A stretch of DNA of 64,000 nucleotides from Malachius bipustulatus (Eukaryota > Arthropoda > Insecta > Coleoptera > Melyridae): the NCBI GenBank assembly GCA_910589415.1, contig OU342631.1:14880001-14944000 (forward strand), read 5' to 3'. The notes beneath the pieces are model-generated. The model was not told the origin of the DNA, did not search any database, and saw nothing but the letters and a program-made list of their open reading frames with translations. Below, piece after piece: positions 34,669 to 45,205 of the stretch (its first letter is position 1; each line of letters opens with the position of its first letter). The translations under genes were made by a program, and so were the position numbers.

Positions 34669-34711
34669 CCTTGGCAGATGGTTTGTACCATATAATCTTC
34701 ACACTCGACAT
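34669..34711 (-). CDS. first coding exon of an unidentified gene (14 codons, phase 1)
   Basis: On the minus strand an ATG at 34711 opens 14 codons plus one base (MSSVKIIWYKPSAK, then G) and meets a consensus donor GTAAGT at 34668. Upstream, TATATTT at 34809 and a CCAGTG initiator with its A at 34782 could serve as core promoter, with a 5' UTR of about 70 bases. Phase and strand match the candidate first exons at 23.4 and 16.4 kb. The shortness of the exon is the main weakness. The downstream protein is unknown. Confidence 0.45.
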
Positions 34712-34775
34712 TGTTTATAAATTAACTGCGTTATCACAGTCTGTAGTATAGAAGTATATAACGGCTAGGATGAAG

Positions 34776-34809
34776 AAGCACTGGAAGATGGCGATAAGTG
34801 TGAAATATA
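34776..34809 (-). promoter_or_regulatory. TATA-like box and initiator for the 34.7-kb exon
   Basis: On the minus strand TATATTTC begins at 34809, and TTCCAGTGC has its putative +1 A at 34782. The spacing of 27 bases is slightly short for a core promoter. Confidence 0.3.
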
Positions 34810-34814
34810 CTTGT

Positions 34815-35390
34815 ATAGAAATTTCAGATGATAAGAATTTTGGAGGAGCGATTATCCGTTTTAAATAAGCCGGGAACTAGCAGCTCTCATTGTAAAATTG
34901 TATTACTCTGTTCACTGTCTTATCAATTAAAATGAAATAAGCAGTACTGGTATAAGTACCTTATAAAAACCCATAATATTTATTAGATCATGAATTAAGT
35001 AGTGTAGGTACACAGTAGCAAAACAACACTATAACTACATGTACCTATTACTTGTTATGACAAAAGTTTATACAAAACATCTCGTTTATTTCTGTTATTA
35101 TTATATCACTGGTTCACAAACGTGATTCACCACTATAACAATTATTTTATTTCACTATACTTTTATCGTATACTCTCACCCTATCTATAATAAATAGATA
35201 GAGCTCGGTTAACCAAATATCGAATAACTAAGTAGTATGCAATGGATTAAATAGTTTTACCAGTCATGCAGAATCATATACCTATTTAGACTAAAACTAT
35301 TAATTTTTTGCTGTAAAAATTTTAACAATATTATTATTGTCATCCATTTTTTTTTGCAAGTTCGATGCGCACATAATGTTATTTCTTTTT
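34815..35390. other. A+T-rich spacer
   Basis: Nothing supported is seen apart from scattered short A+T repeats. If the 34.7-kb exon is real, this is its upstream region. Confidence 0.4.
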
Positions 35391-35455
35391 ATACAGGGTG
35401 TATATCCACATACACACAAGATCTAGGGAATATTGATCTCGTTGAGTTGAATAAT

Positions 35456-35489
35456 ATGGTGGCCAGTTTCATTTAGGACTGGCCACCAT
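35456..35489. repeat. perfect 12-bp hairpin
   Basis: ATGGTGGCCAGT at 35456-35467 is perfectly complementary to ACTGGCCACCAT at 35478-35489, around a 10-base loop. It is G+C-rich in an A+T-rich setting. It lies 65 bp inside a TACAGGGTGT terminus (about 35393). It may be a foldback core or a tip-to-tip remnant of a transposon. Confidence 0.6.
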
Positions 35490-35600
35490 TATTGATAATA
35501 TGATGATAATAGGTTTCCAAAAGCAGTTTTGATGGCTAGACTAGAGATAAGAAAAGGAAAACCCGGAAATCGGTATTTTTGCAACGATGTTCTAAAATAT

Positions 35601-35863
35601 AGTCGGTTTAATTAGAGAAAAAGTTGCACAATTTTATACTTATTAATAAGAATCTTAAACTAAATTTACGACAACTTCTTAAAAAAATTATTAATTTATT
35701 TTTTCGATAATAAGGTAAGATAGATATTGCTAAAATAAGTTTCTCGATTTTCCAGTTTTTTTTATCATATTTTAGCAATTACTGAAGTTATAGTGATTTT
35801 TTTTCAGCTTCTAATAAGTGTTTTAAATTGTGCAACTTTTTTCTAATATAACCGACCCTGTAT
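35601..35863. mobile_element. 263-bp foldback element
   Basis: GTCGGTTTAATTAGAGAAAA followed by AGTTGCACAATTTT at the left pairs with AAATTGTGCAACTTTTTTCT and ATATAACCGACCCTGTA at the right. The right end keeps the ACCCTGTA terminus; the left one has lost it. It has no coding content. Confidence 0.65.
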
Positions 35864-35869
35864 CTCTGC

Positions 35870-36690
35870 CACTTTTATTAAGAGACCAATGGTCAGAAAG
35901 ATAAAAAAAGAACTGTGTAAGTAACAGGTTATTGACTAAAAACGCTTGAAAAAAGTATTTATTTAGAAGTTATTATTCTTTCCTTTTATAGCGAGAAAGT
36001 CCCATCAGTTAAATGAGCTCTTACATTGATTTAATTGCTAATACCTAATATGACCTTAGTGACTTTGCTTCAAAGTGTATAAGAAAGGGTCTAGTGCATT
36101 AAGCAAAAAAGATAGGTAGGTATATCTTAATTAGGTACCTTAAAAATGCTAGCAGATTTTTTTAACCGTTCATTCCGAATGAATGATTGCTAATTTTTAT
36201 TCGTCAGTTAATTATTGTTTAAGAATAATAATTATTAATGTTTTACGTGAGTTGTAAACGTGGAAAAATTTATTTAAGGAGTTGTTATTCTTTAAGTAAA
36301 AATTTGTAAAAAAGAAATTGAAGGCATCAAAATTTTCGAGTTTCCGAATTTGAAGACATCACACATTCAAAGAATTATAAGTTGAACAAAATGGTTTTTA
36401 CGTGGTTCAGTAGAGATGTCCTTTTATTTTTTTAAATATCAGCCCTCTAGTTGAAACAGTGCGTTGATATAAAAAAAGTTATCGCTTTTCGCAGTGTTGC
36501 GAAGGCTTCTGTGAACTTAGCTGTTTTTGGCGCTGTTTACATTTTCGTAAGCGAAAGAAGGCATCTGTAGAAGAGCTAAGAAAAATAATTCGTCATATTA
36601 TGAAAGCTGTGAAGTGTGACTTTTATATGAGTGCGAATTTCTAGAAAAAGATGCGGTTGAAGGTTAAAGTATTATATGAGCTATTCTCTT
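35870..36690. other. spacer, possible transposon 5' fragment
   Basis: No exon is supported. The segment 36535-36590 resembles 30700-30755. The LINE fragment begins at about 36695. Confidence 0.35.
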
Positions 36691-36694
36691 GTAG

Positions 36695-37590
36695 TCAAGA
36701 CGAGAATTCTTTGCAAACCTGGGTCAGTACGCAACAATATTTCAGGCAGAAATTTATGCCATTGTACTCAGCGCGCAGATGCTGGATGAAACGCACTGCA
36801 CGCGGAAAACAATTAAAATCTTCTCAGATAGCCAAGCGGCCCTGAAAGCCCTTTGCTCCATTCGTTGCAACTCCAAACTAGTATGGAACTGTCAAGCAGC
36901 ACTCAATGAGGTAGCTAAAAACAATAACTTGACTCTGGTCTGGATTCCAGGTCACTCCGGCCTTGGAGAGAACGAAATAGCCGACTCTCTGGCTAGAAGA
37001 GCAACTGAATCCAAATTTACAGGACCGGAACCTGCTCTTGGCATATCCTCAAATACTGCCAAAACAACAATAGACACCTGGGCGGAAAATAAGGTACTTC
37101 GGTACTGGCAAACTCTAACCAGGATTAACTCACTCTAAGACCTTCATTGAGGGACCCTCGAGAAACAGAGCTAAAAAGCTACTGCGGAACTCAAAAGGAC
37201 TGACCTAGGGCTATGTGTATAGCCCTAATAGGCCTATACACAGGACACTGCAAAGTGAACCACCATCACTTACACAGGATGAATCTAGCCGATAACGCAA
37301 AATGTCGCCTGTGTTTGGAGGATGTATAGAAACAGCAGAGCATGTTCTATGCAACTGCCCCGCCTTGGGAAGAACCAGGCACTCAACGTTCGGAAAAGTA
37401 CTTCTCTCTCCGAGAGACCTGGATACATTCACACCATATAAGGTCATTAGCTTTTTAAAAAGCAGAAAAGCAGTGACCTGCTAGAGTGGATGTAAAGTAC
37501 TTGGGTATGAGGCACAATAGACCGCTTGGTCGCAGTGGAGGTGTCACTAATCGACCCACTCATTATATAACTAAACTAACTAAACTAACT
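36695..37590 (+). mobile_element. 5'-truncated LINE with RNase H domain (I-type)
   Basis: Only the 3' end of the LINE remains. It covers the end of the second reading frame (RNase H domain and terminal zinc motif), a short untranslated tail, and the terminal repeat TAACTAAACTAACTAAACTAAC at about 37567-37590, which replaces a poly(A) tail as in I-type LINEs. The copy is truncated in the RNase H domain, so endonuclease and reverse transcriptase are absent. Internal stops and a frameshift make it dead. Confidence 0.8.
36700..37484 (+). pseudogene. LINE ORF2 C-terminus: RNase H plus zinc knuckle, broken
   Basis: The frame begins in ANLGQYATIFQAEIYAI at about 36710 (the AE of this block includes the RNase H glutamate). 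It goes on with IKIFSDSQAALKAL (catalytic D) and LVWIPGHSGLGENEIADSLA (His and the last D), ending in a stop at 37136. The frame reopens across 37150-37315 (LCVALIGLYTGHCKVN, CRLCLED). After a shift it ends with ETAEHVLCNCPALGRTRH at 37327 and a stop at 37482. This CxxC...HxxxC pattern is the usual end of such ORF2 proteins. RNase H would remove the RNA strand during target-primed reverse transcription. At least one stop and one frameshift disable it. Confidence 0.8.
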
Positions 37591-38019
37591 ATTCTGTTGT
37601 ACATAAAGGGGCATTTTTTAAATTCAAGGCCAACATTGTTTTATTTTTTCGGACCCGATTGCATGAAGGGCCAATTAGGGCCAAAAAAACATGAAACTCT
37701 TGCCTCAAATATATTTTTTCAGGTTCCAAAACATTTCGAAATTTTACTCGCGAATGGTAAGTTTTTTTTCCGAAACTCCGAAACTCACCATTTGCCAATA
37801 AAAATCACAAAAATTCGAAATTTTAATTTCAGAAGCTGTTAGACAATTTTTTTTCTTCAATTACAATCGATTGTTGGTGTGAAAAATAGGGGGTCCCATT
37901 AAAAAAAAGCTACCTTGAAAATTTTACCGACAAAGTTACTTTTTGAACTTCGACGAAGATGAACATCATCAGACTTGTTGACATGGACCACTTAAGGCTT
38001 GTTTTGTCAATGATCGACC

Positions 38020-38277
38020 ATGTCTTTCAACCGCCAACCTGACTGGACGCGAATTACCTCTCCCCAAACTAAGGAGATACTGTTTGAAAATGTAGGTATC
38101 ACCGAAAACGCGATTTTTGAATTACAGAAATACCCTGATAAATTCGAATCGAAGGATAATAAAAAAAGACTTGGGGGATTCATATTCAAACAGTTAGGTA
38201 CTTCTGCAAGCATTTGGGTGGGATATTTGGGAGCCGTAGTCAGACTGGCTGTAAGAAGTCGCCAATTCAAAATTCAG
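38020..38277 (+). CDS. possible exon of unknown protein (86 codons)
   Basis: An ATG at 38020 follows an in-frame stop and opens 86 codons up to a fair donor CAG|GTAGGT at 38278. If not spliced, the frame ends eight codons later at 38304. The peptide is charged and globular-looking (MSFNRQPDWTRITSPQTKE, later FELQKYPDKFESKDNKKR, then a hydrophobic WVGYLGAVVRLAV). Codon use and G+C are more gene-like than the flanks. It may be an N-terminal exon of a host gene or a transposon protein. The antisense frame 38007-38270 is a shadow. I recognise no family. Confidence 0.35.
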
Positions 38278-38304
38278 GTAGGTAACAAAATTGAAGAAGA
38301 ATAA

Positions 38305-39440
38305 TAGAAAGTATTTTCCGGAGATGCCTATTCTAGGAATTGCTGCATAAATCGTTTGGTTTTGAATTTTTTATCTTAATTCTCCTAACCTAATCTAATA
38401 CGATTTTACGAAACAAATCACCATGCATTTTGCAAAACTTATTGATTTTACTTCAGTAATAAGTTACATTTTATAACCTACGCAACAATATGGTAGGTAT
38501 TGCAAATGAAGAAATTAGATCTTTCTATAATTATTATTATCTTACTTTGGGTTAAAAAATACTTACATTTTTGTAACTATAACCGCATCCACTAAACACA
38601 TTCACCATACTGAATGTTAACTGGGAAATTATTTATTTAAGTACCTACATCTACAAATTATTTGGCAATATTCAAATGATTTATTTATTGGATGCATAAA
38701 CCTTGAGGGTAAAATAGCACGGAGATTCTGCTTTTTGTAATTAGACGATTTTATGTGTTTCTGATTTAAATTTTCATTGAATTAAATAGACGCTCATGGA
38801 AATTGAACATCCTTTGAAAAACTTTCAAGTTATCATTCAAGGAAAATTTCGTAGAACGAATTTATATCTTATGCTCCTAAGAAGTGTGATATTTCTTTCT
38901 ATTATCAGGAAAGCGTATTCATTCGCGAATTAAATTGCTGTTGAATATTTATATTTTAATTTGACTCTTGTTCATATATAAGCATGCGAATATCAACTGT
39001 AGGGTCTACCTACCCTGCTTTATTTTATTACATAGTTAGATTTTTCCAGGTAAACAATTATTTGACTAAGATTTATTTTAAGGTCATGAGACTCCTAAAA
39101 ATAATGAAGAAATTAGCTCAAGACAGCTGACAATGTTTACAATAAAATTTCATGAATCTGTTTTTTATTTATTAAAAATTCTGACATGTATCAAAAATAT
39201 TAACTCAATAATTATGGAGACTTCTGATAAAGAACCTTATGTGAGAATAAACCATAAAAGCTAAAGAATACTGTCATGGAAGGTTGCGTATAATTTGTTT
39301 GAAAGAAGATTCCGTAAAAAAATTTTTATATTTATGATACATATTAATTTCTCCTTCATTCTAAAGGATTTTTTTTCCAAAGAATTTTTGAAATAGTTAA
39401 AACAAACATTTATAAAGTAGCTATATATACTATATGCAGC
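38305..39440. other. A+T-rich spacer
   Basis: No gene, paired repeat or promoter-like arrangement is seen. Confidence 0.5.
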
Positions 39441-39444
39441 GGCG

Positions 39445-39660
39445 GTGTCATTTATTATTTTCATTATTTTCTTTTCACCTTCCTTTTTTTGCCTTTTTTC
39501 CCTTTCCTTTTCCTTCCCTTTTTCTTTCTTCTTTGTTTTTCCCTTCTTATCCTTTTTTTTTGTATTTTTTTTTCTTGTTTCTTTTTTTCTGAGGCCAGGG
39601 ATCGGGAGGTCGACAATGACCACAACGCGTCTAGGGGTCCATCAAGACGACTTTTAAGCT
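39445..39660 (-). mobile_element. possible retroelement 3' end with long purine tail
   Basis: On the minus strand a G+C-rich block (GATGGACCCCTAGACGCG ... GATCCCTGGCCTCAG, about 39655-39590) is followed by about 140 bases of A/G tract (39595-39455). A G+C-rich end followed by an A-rich tail is what a retrotransposed copy would leave. No coding frame is visible, so the call is tentative. The Lys/Glu-rich frame across the tract is low complexity. Confidence 0.3.
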
Positions 39661-40159
39661 AGACAAGACAGTTCCGCGGAATTTATTATTCTTTAAACAA
39701 GATAAGTTTTGTCTTAATTTAATAACAAAAATCTTTTGTGATCATAATTTTACATGCAAAAGAATAACAAACTACCGCTCTAGAAAAAATCTTTTGCCGC
39801 TTTTTATAAATAAACAGGTCATGTGAGTCATTCAATATTATTTAACATTTTCGTTACAAGGTTAATTGAAATATGTTAATTTATGACAAATAATAGTTTG
39901 GCAATTATTTTACAATTACAGCTTCAGATGGTGATCTTGAGCGTCTCGTAACCTTCAATTACCAATAAACTGGAATAAAAAATATAACGTAGGTAACATG
40001 CATTTTAATCAATGCTATACATACTTTGAAATGTAACAATCTGTAAATAAATAATAATTATTATAGTTTTCATTTCATACTATACGTTACCTTATGCAAC
40101 CAGCTAAATTTTGCAGTGTATTACCGATTGCAGCTGTTGACACAATAAAACATTGAAAC

Positions 40160-40620
40160 ACTTTGTATACAATGTGGAATAATGAAATAAAATTCATTAT
40201 TCAGAGAAAAAAAGTTTTGGAAAAAAAGCTCGCACCTCAACTTCAAATTTTTCTTTGGCTTTTTCAAGCCTCAATTTGAATTTTTACTCCCACCGCTTTC
40301 ACCCCCATCATTGTGATCATATTTTTTTTTAAATAGCAGGAAACCTGTATATTTTTGTTTTTTCATATTTCTTGAGAAAATTCAGTATTCGAATGCTTTT
40401 TACAGTTGCAGTTTAAATTGAGTTTAAATTCAAAATGAAAGTAGCAAGTTTTCATTTTGAAAAGAGTGTACCTATATTATACCTACTGCGGAAACGGCTC
40501 TAAATATCTGAAAACGGCTTGCATGTCCCTATCTTAACTTTTCATGTCTTATATACTTATATAGAAATTTTTCTACTGGGTGATTAAAAATCTGATAATT
40601 TATATCACCGCCTGTATTAA
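40160..40620. mobile_element. left arm of a foldback element split by later insertions
   Basis: This segment is complementary to 45206-45545. Examples are TTTTGGAAAAAAAGCTCGCAC at 40215 against GTGCGAGTTTTTTTCC at about 45486, and CATGTCCCTATCTTAACTTTTCA at 40524 against the complement near 45212. The two arms are now about 4.6 kb apart because other elements lie between them. The repeat is related to the 1235-2116 element. Confidence 0.75.
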
Positions 40621-40653
40621 AATTTAAACCACATAATAATAATAATAAATAGT

Positions 40654-41298
40654 CTTTTTTCTGCGACGGGCTATAAGTTTGACCTTTTTTCCCCGTTGAC
40701 AGGTAGAAAAATGCCTCATTATATGAGCTGCATCTTATCGGGGAAATAAATGAATTAGCAGGGAAATAAATGAGTACTTATTTCCCCGAAATGGCGGCTT
40801 AGGTATAGCTACTATTAACACTCAGATATCATTAAATTTATATCAAATATACGTAAAGGAAAGTTACCTTATTATCCAAATGGCAATTATTAAGGGAATT
40901 TTCATAATAATCACTATCCATATTATTAAATTCACTCATCGAAAACTAACAAGAATCTTTGCAAAACTGTCTTCAATTTTAATTACATTAATATGACGTT
41001 TATGTAATAATTAAATCGTTTCGTTACCCAGGCAACGTCAATTACGATAAAAGACAGTTTGAAAATCCAAGTTTAACATAAATCATTTTTCCGACATAAT
41101 TTTCAGTTATCTAACTACGTTTTTCGACATTCTAACACTGATATTTCTTCTCGCAGAAAAAAATTGTATATTACACACGAGAAAAAAGTGCCATTTTAGC
41201 TCTCGATGTGTTTGTCCCCTCCGCTAAACGCGTCGGGGACGAAATCACATCTCGAGCTAAAATCTATCACTTTTTTCTCTTGTATAAGAAATAACTAT
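40654..41298 (-). mobile_element. 0.64-kb element, copy 1
   Basis: It is nearly identical, in inverted orientation, to 48980-49622. One end holds a 110-bp hairpin (ACACGAGAAAAAAGTGCCAT against ATCACTTTTTTCTCTTGT, with CCCCGACGCGTTTAGCGGAGGGG-type centre). The other end reads CTGCGACGGGCTATAAGTTTG. Inside, on the minus strand, an ATG at 40939 opens 24 codons (MSEFNNMDSDYYENS...) up to a GTAACT donor-like site at 40867, identical in both copies. It may be the 5' part of a larger transposon with a first exon. Confidence 0.7.
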
Positions 41299-41435
41299 TA
41301 TTAAGCCAAGAGACATGTAGGTGTATAGGCCAAGTCACAAACAGAATATAAAAGCATACAAAATATAATCGTAAAAACATTTCACATACACTACACTATT
41401 ACCATCACAGTCATCACACAGTTATATTCCCCGCA

Positions 41436-41713
41436 TCACATGGCGTCGGCCATATACTCGTCAAGGCTGTAGTAGGCTTTCAAAATTAGCAGCCTCCTCA
41501 ATTCTTTTTTGAATAATGACGGAGAGTTGCATTTAAGTTGGCTGGGCAGATTGTTAAATACTCGGATTGCTTTATAAAGAGGACTATGCTGATAGGCAGA
41601 CGTCCGATGACGAGGAAACTCCAATAAAGTACTTCTAGTTAAATAATTATGATTCCTTCCCAGTGTATGTTCATTGGGCAAAGTCTCTCGTGCATATACA
41701 GCCAGTTGGTATA
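41436..41713 (-). pseudogene. LINE ORF2 C-terminal domain
   Basis: The frame continues from the MITE insertion point through VYARETLPNEHTLGRNH, YLTRSTLLEFPRHRTSAYQH and a stretch with IRVFNNLPSQLK, ending in a stop after YSLDEYMADAM at 41436. Such ends (NHxYxTR, later FNxLP) are typical of CR1/Jockey-type ORF2 proteins. It is separated from the reverse transcriptase by the inserted element. Confidence 0.75.
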
Positions 41714-42677
41714 TACAGGGTGTTACTGAATTGGTGTTACAAACTTAAAGGGCATGTAGGAAATGCAAAAATAGGCGATAAATTTCCTGTAGACATGGGT
41801 CGTTGGAGCTTTAGTTTTCGAGATACAGGGTGTTAAAGTTCTTCGAAAAATTTAATATTTTTTGAATATCTACAAACTGGCTGATCAGAATAACTCGAAT
41901 TTTTTGACAGCTGTTGTACTAATTGAAGTACATGATTTGATACTCCCATTGAAAAATTATTCAATCCAGTGGCAGAGATCTGGGTGTGTTGTTATCTTTT
42001 TTATTAAAAATTTCTACGCCACTGACTTTTATGCAAATTTGTTATTTTTGGTAGATACCTCGTTTTGTTTAGAGGAGAAAAGTCATTTATGTTTTTGTTG
42101 TAGGACGCACTGTTTTCAAGATACTTCGCAATGTAGGAATCCGTACGAGGTAAAATATCATAAAAATCAATGCTGTTAAGTTTTTCCATAAATTAATCAT
42201 TTTTGTGATCGTTATTGAAGCGTGTTACATTACAAAAAGCTTGCATGGGTTCCTACATTGTGAAATATTTTGAAAATAGTGCGTCCTACAACAAAAACAT
42301 TGAATGACTTTTCTCCTCTAAACATAACGAGGTATCTACCAAAAATAACAAATTTGCATAAAAGTCAGTGGCGTAGAAATTATTTAATAAAAAAGTTAAC
42401 AACACACCCAGAACTCTGCCAATGGAGTGAATATTTTTTCAATGGGAGTATCAAATCATGTACTTCAATTAGTACAACAGCTGTCAAAAAATTCGAGTTA
42501 TTCTGATGAGCCAGTTTGTAGATATTCAAAAAATATTAATTTTTTCGAAGAACTTTAACACCCTGTATCTCGAAGACTAAAGCTCCAACGACCCATGTCT
42601 ACAGGAAATTTATCGCCTATTTTTGCATTTCCTATATGCCCTTTAAGTTTGTAACACCTATTCAGTAACACCCTGTA
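41714..42677. mobile_element. 964-bp foldback MITE ('GTTACTGAA' family), intact
   Basis: The ends TACAGGGTGTTACTGAA (41714) and TTCAGTAACACCCTGTA (42677) are perfect inverted copies, and the arms pair over most of the element. For example, GGTCGTTGGAGCTTTAGT at 41794 pairs with ACTAAAGCTCCAACGACC at about 42570, and a GAGTTATTCTGAT word pairs with ATCAGAATAACTC. It is inserted in a LINE at a run of TA repeats, so the duplicated target is TA or TATA. The nested copy at 962-2593 is its older relative. Reading frames inside are accidental. Confidence 0.92.
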
Positions 42678-44287
42678 TATATATTGAGGGAGCCGTCAAT
42701 ATTCCAGCCCTCCGAAACAACTCTCGGCAACTAGTCATCCCTCCAACCCCCATCATAATGCGTACGGCCCTCTTTTGGAGCATCAATACTCGATGCATAC
42801 CACAACCTGACGCACCCCAAGCTATAATGGCATAGGATATAAGAGAGTGGATGTAACCAAAATAGTAAAGCCTCTTCACAGACAAACCCACACTGAGTGA
42901 TAACGTCCTCAGAGCGAAACATCCAGCAGCCAATCTACCACACAAAACGTTTAGATGATCGTTCCAGGTAAGGCAACGATCGATATACAGCCCCAAGAAC
43001 TTAGCTGAGTCTACCTGCTCGACAGATTTACCATTCAGCCGCACATAGTATCCAATATTCGGCTTATTATGAGATATTGTGAAATCAAGCATGACGGTTT
43101 TCTTTGCATTTAAATGTAGAGCATTGTTACTAAAATATTTACTTAGTGTAGCCAGGGAATCATTGGCATTTGAAACGAGTGCATTAGTTTCAACCGCGCT
43201 TACCAACAATGAGGTATCATCAGCATATACTGTTCGACCATCCACAGTCATGTCACTCACGTAAATAATATACAAAAGCGGCGCAAGAACCAAACCCTGT
43301 GGTACACCGTGATCAGATACCAAAAATTCAGATGCTTTACCGTTTATGTCAACATACCTAATGGAATCTATGGCTGAGATATTATGATCGAAGCCATTCG
43401 TTGGCAACTCCCCTGATGCTCAGTCGGAATAATTTGTCGAGCAAGATACGGTGATCAACTAGATCGAAAGCCTTGCTCAGATCCAAAAATACACCCAAGC
43501 AAGAATGACCATCGTCCAACCTCCCATACAGCTCATTCAGGTACTCCACCATTGCCGTTGTAGTCGAACGACCCTGCCTAAATCCATGTTGGTGAGGATC
43601 AAACAAGTTTCTTTTATTCAAATAATCAATTAATCTTGACGCCATTATTTTTTCAATGATCTTTAAGAATGTACTGGGAATTGCAAGAGGTCAGTAGTTT
43701 TCGGGATCCAACGGACAACCCTTCTTGTACAACGGTATGCATCGAGAGAACTTCAAGGAAGACGGAAATACACCCGAAGAAAATGATCCATTAACAACCA
43801 CAGAGAGAGGACCCGATATTTCTTCGGCACAAGACTTAATGATCCGGGAATGAATATCATCAAAACCAGATGATTTTGACGATTTGAGACCATTATATAA
43901 TATGGTATTAATAATCTCACATTCATTTGTGGGAGCAACAAAGAAACTGTCAACAACATTGTGTGGCAGGGCTGGGTGACAGTCACTATGATGAGATCCA
44001 TTTTTAGGATATCTCTTTGCAATGCCAGTAAAATAGGAATTAAAGATATTAGCACATTTCGATGGATCATCGATCAACTCATCACCACATCTCAAGCGTA
44101 TATCAGTAGACGGCCCACCCTTCCCTGCATTGATTATCCGCCAAGCTGTTTTATTAATGTTTGTAGAATTACTCAGTAGACTCTCATTGTAAAGTCGTTT
44201 AGTCAAAGAAACCACTTTCCTATAAATCAGTCTGTAGCTTCGATAATACCGATCAATACCCACTTCCAATGTTCTAAGCCTAGGCAA
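42678..44287 (-). pseudogene. LINE reverse transcriptase, broken
   Basis: From 44287 the frame runs with SSGFDDIHSRIIK and LYKKGCPLDPENY to a TGA at 43691-43693, where the family would have Arg (one C-to-T change). It resumes in ASRLIDYLNKRNLF, HGFRQGRSTTTA and FLDLSKAFDLVDHRIL (first catalytic Asp). A frameshift lies near 43385-43407. It continues with GVPQGLVLAPLLY and the YADD active site at 43216-43227, then the thumb region, to the inserted MITE. All RT core motifs are present, but one nonsense change and one shift inactivate it. RT would copy LINE RNA at a nicked target. Confidence 0.88.
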
Positions 44288-44695
44288 GGTCTTTTAATTT
44301 CTGCGAAGAGACCAGAATACCAGAGGTCATCCAAGGGGCACGTCGCTGAGTTCTGGCCGTACTAGATTTCATGGGAAATGCCAAGTCGAAATTATAAGTA
44401 AAAACCTGGAAAAATTATTCGTATTATTCACTCACATCGCCACCGTCGTGCACTCCATTCCAACCCTCATCAAAAGTAGATGTCGAAGGTATCTTAATCT
44501 AGTTTCATCGCCCAAAGGGCGATAGAAATATGACCCTTTCACCGATCTCAACCCTATCTGCCGGATGAGCAGAATCTGTGCAGAGTGGTAAGAAAATACC
44601 ATTACTACGGTAGCAGAATAGTCGCGTATATTATGTGAAACACATTTATATTGTCTAGACAGCTATTCATGCGCGTCGGAACATTCAATGTGTGT

Positions 44696-45205
44696 TCAAT
44701 TCCGTGTGAGCGCAGAAGATCCAACAGATACAAGATCATGACCCTCAATCAAGAAATCGTAATTAAAATCTCCACAAATAACAATTTTATGATCTTTATA
44801 TTTGCTTAGCATATCCAGTGCGTCCGATAATCGACGAAGAAACAAGTCCTTATTACCATAGTTTGGAGATCTGTAAAGTGCCAAAACAATCATATTAAAT
44901 TTACCGATAGAAAATCTACCCGCCACACACTCGAAATGAAACTCAATGGAAAGCTGCTTTATCTCATCAATCGAACGTCCCACCATATCATTTCGGCAAA
45001 ATACAGCCACACCGCCATGTACATGCTCACTCCTACTAAAGTGGTCAACCATGTGATAACCGGGGACATTTACACCTTCTATATGATTATACAAACACCA
45101 ATGTTCAGAAACACAGAAAATATCACAATTATTTCTACTAAAAAATACCTCCAATTTATTTATCTTACCAGAAAGACTCTGCACATTCTGATGAACGATA
45201 TAGTA
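44696..45205 (-). pseudogene. LINE apurinic-type endonuclease, broken
   Basis: Minus-strand motifs in order are HQNVQSLSGKINKLEVF (N-terminal metal-site region), SEHWC (catalytic Glu), VLALYRSPNYG (the YRxP block) and VICGDFNYD (the GDFN motif). This is the endonuclease that nicks the target in LINE transposition. The frame closes near 44696. Decayed linker sequence between 44290 and 44690 still shows an endonuclease end (SHNIRDYSATVV) on the way to the RT. The first residues are replaced by foldback sequence at 45206. Confidence 0.85.

Larger units (their letters stand above)
41299..45205 (-). mobile_element. 5'-truncated CR1/Jockey-type LINE, interrupted by a MITE
   Basis: Read on the minus strand the element runs endonuclease, reverse transcriptase, C-terminal domain, then a short 3' untranslated region ending near 41299 (CTTGGCTTAATAATAG). 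The first ORF and the extreme start of ORF2 are missing; its 5' edge abuts the foldback arm at 45206. A 0.96-kb foldback element sits inside ORF2 at 41714-42677. Stops and frameshifts show it is dead. No RNase H domain is present, unlike the LINE at 36.7 kb. Confidence 0.85.

Noticed and set aside
39261..39623. Lys/Glu-rich open frame of 120 codons on the minus strand
   Set aside because: It is created by a 140-bp pyrimidine tract (39455-39595); the opposite strand is equally open with Phe/Ser repeats. It is low-complexity sequence, not a protein.
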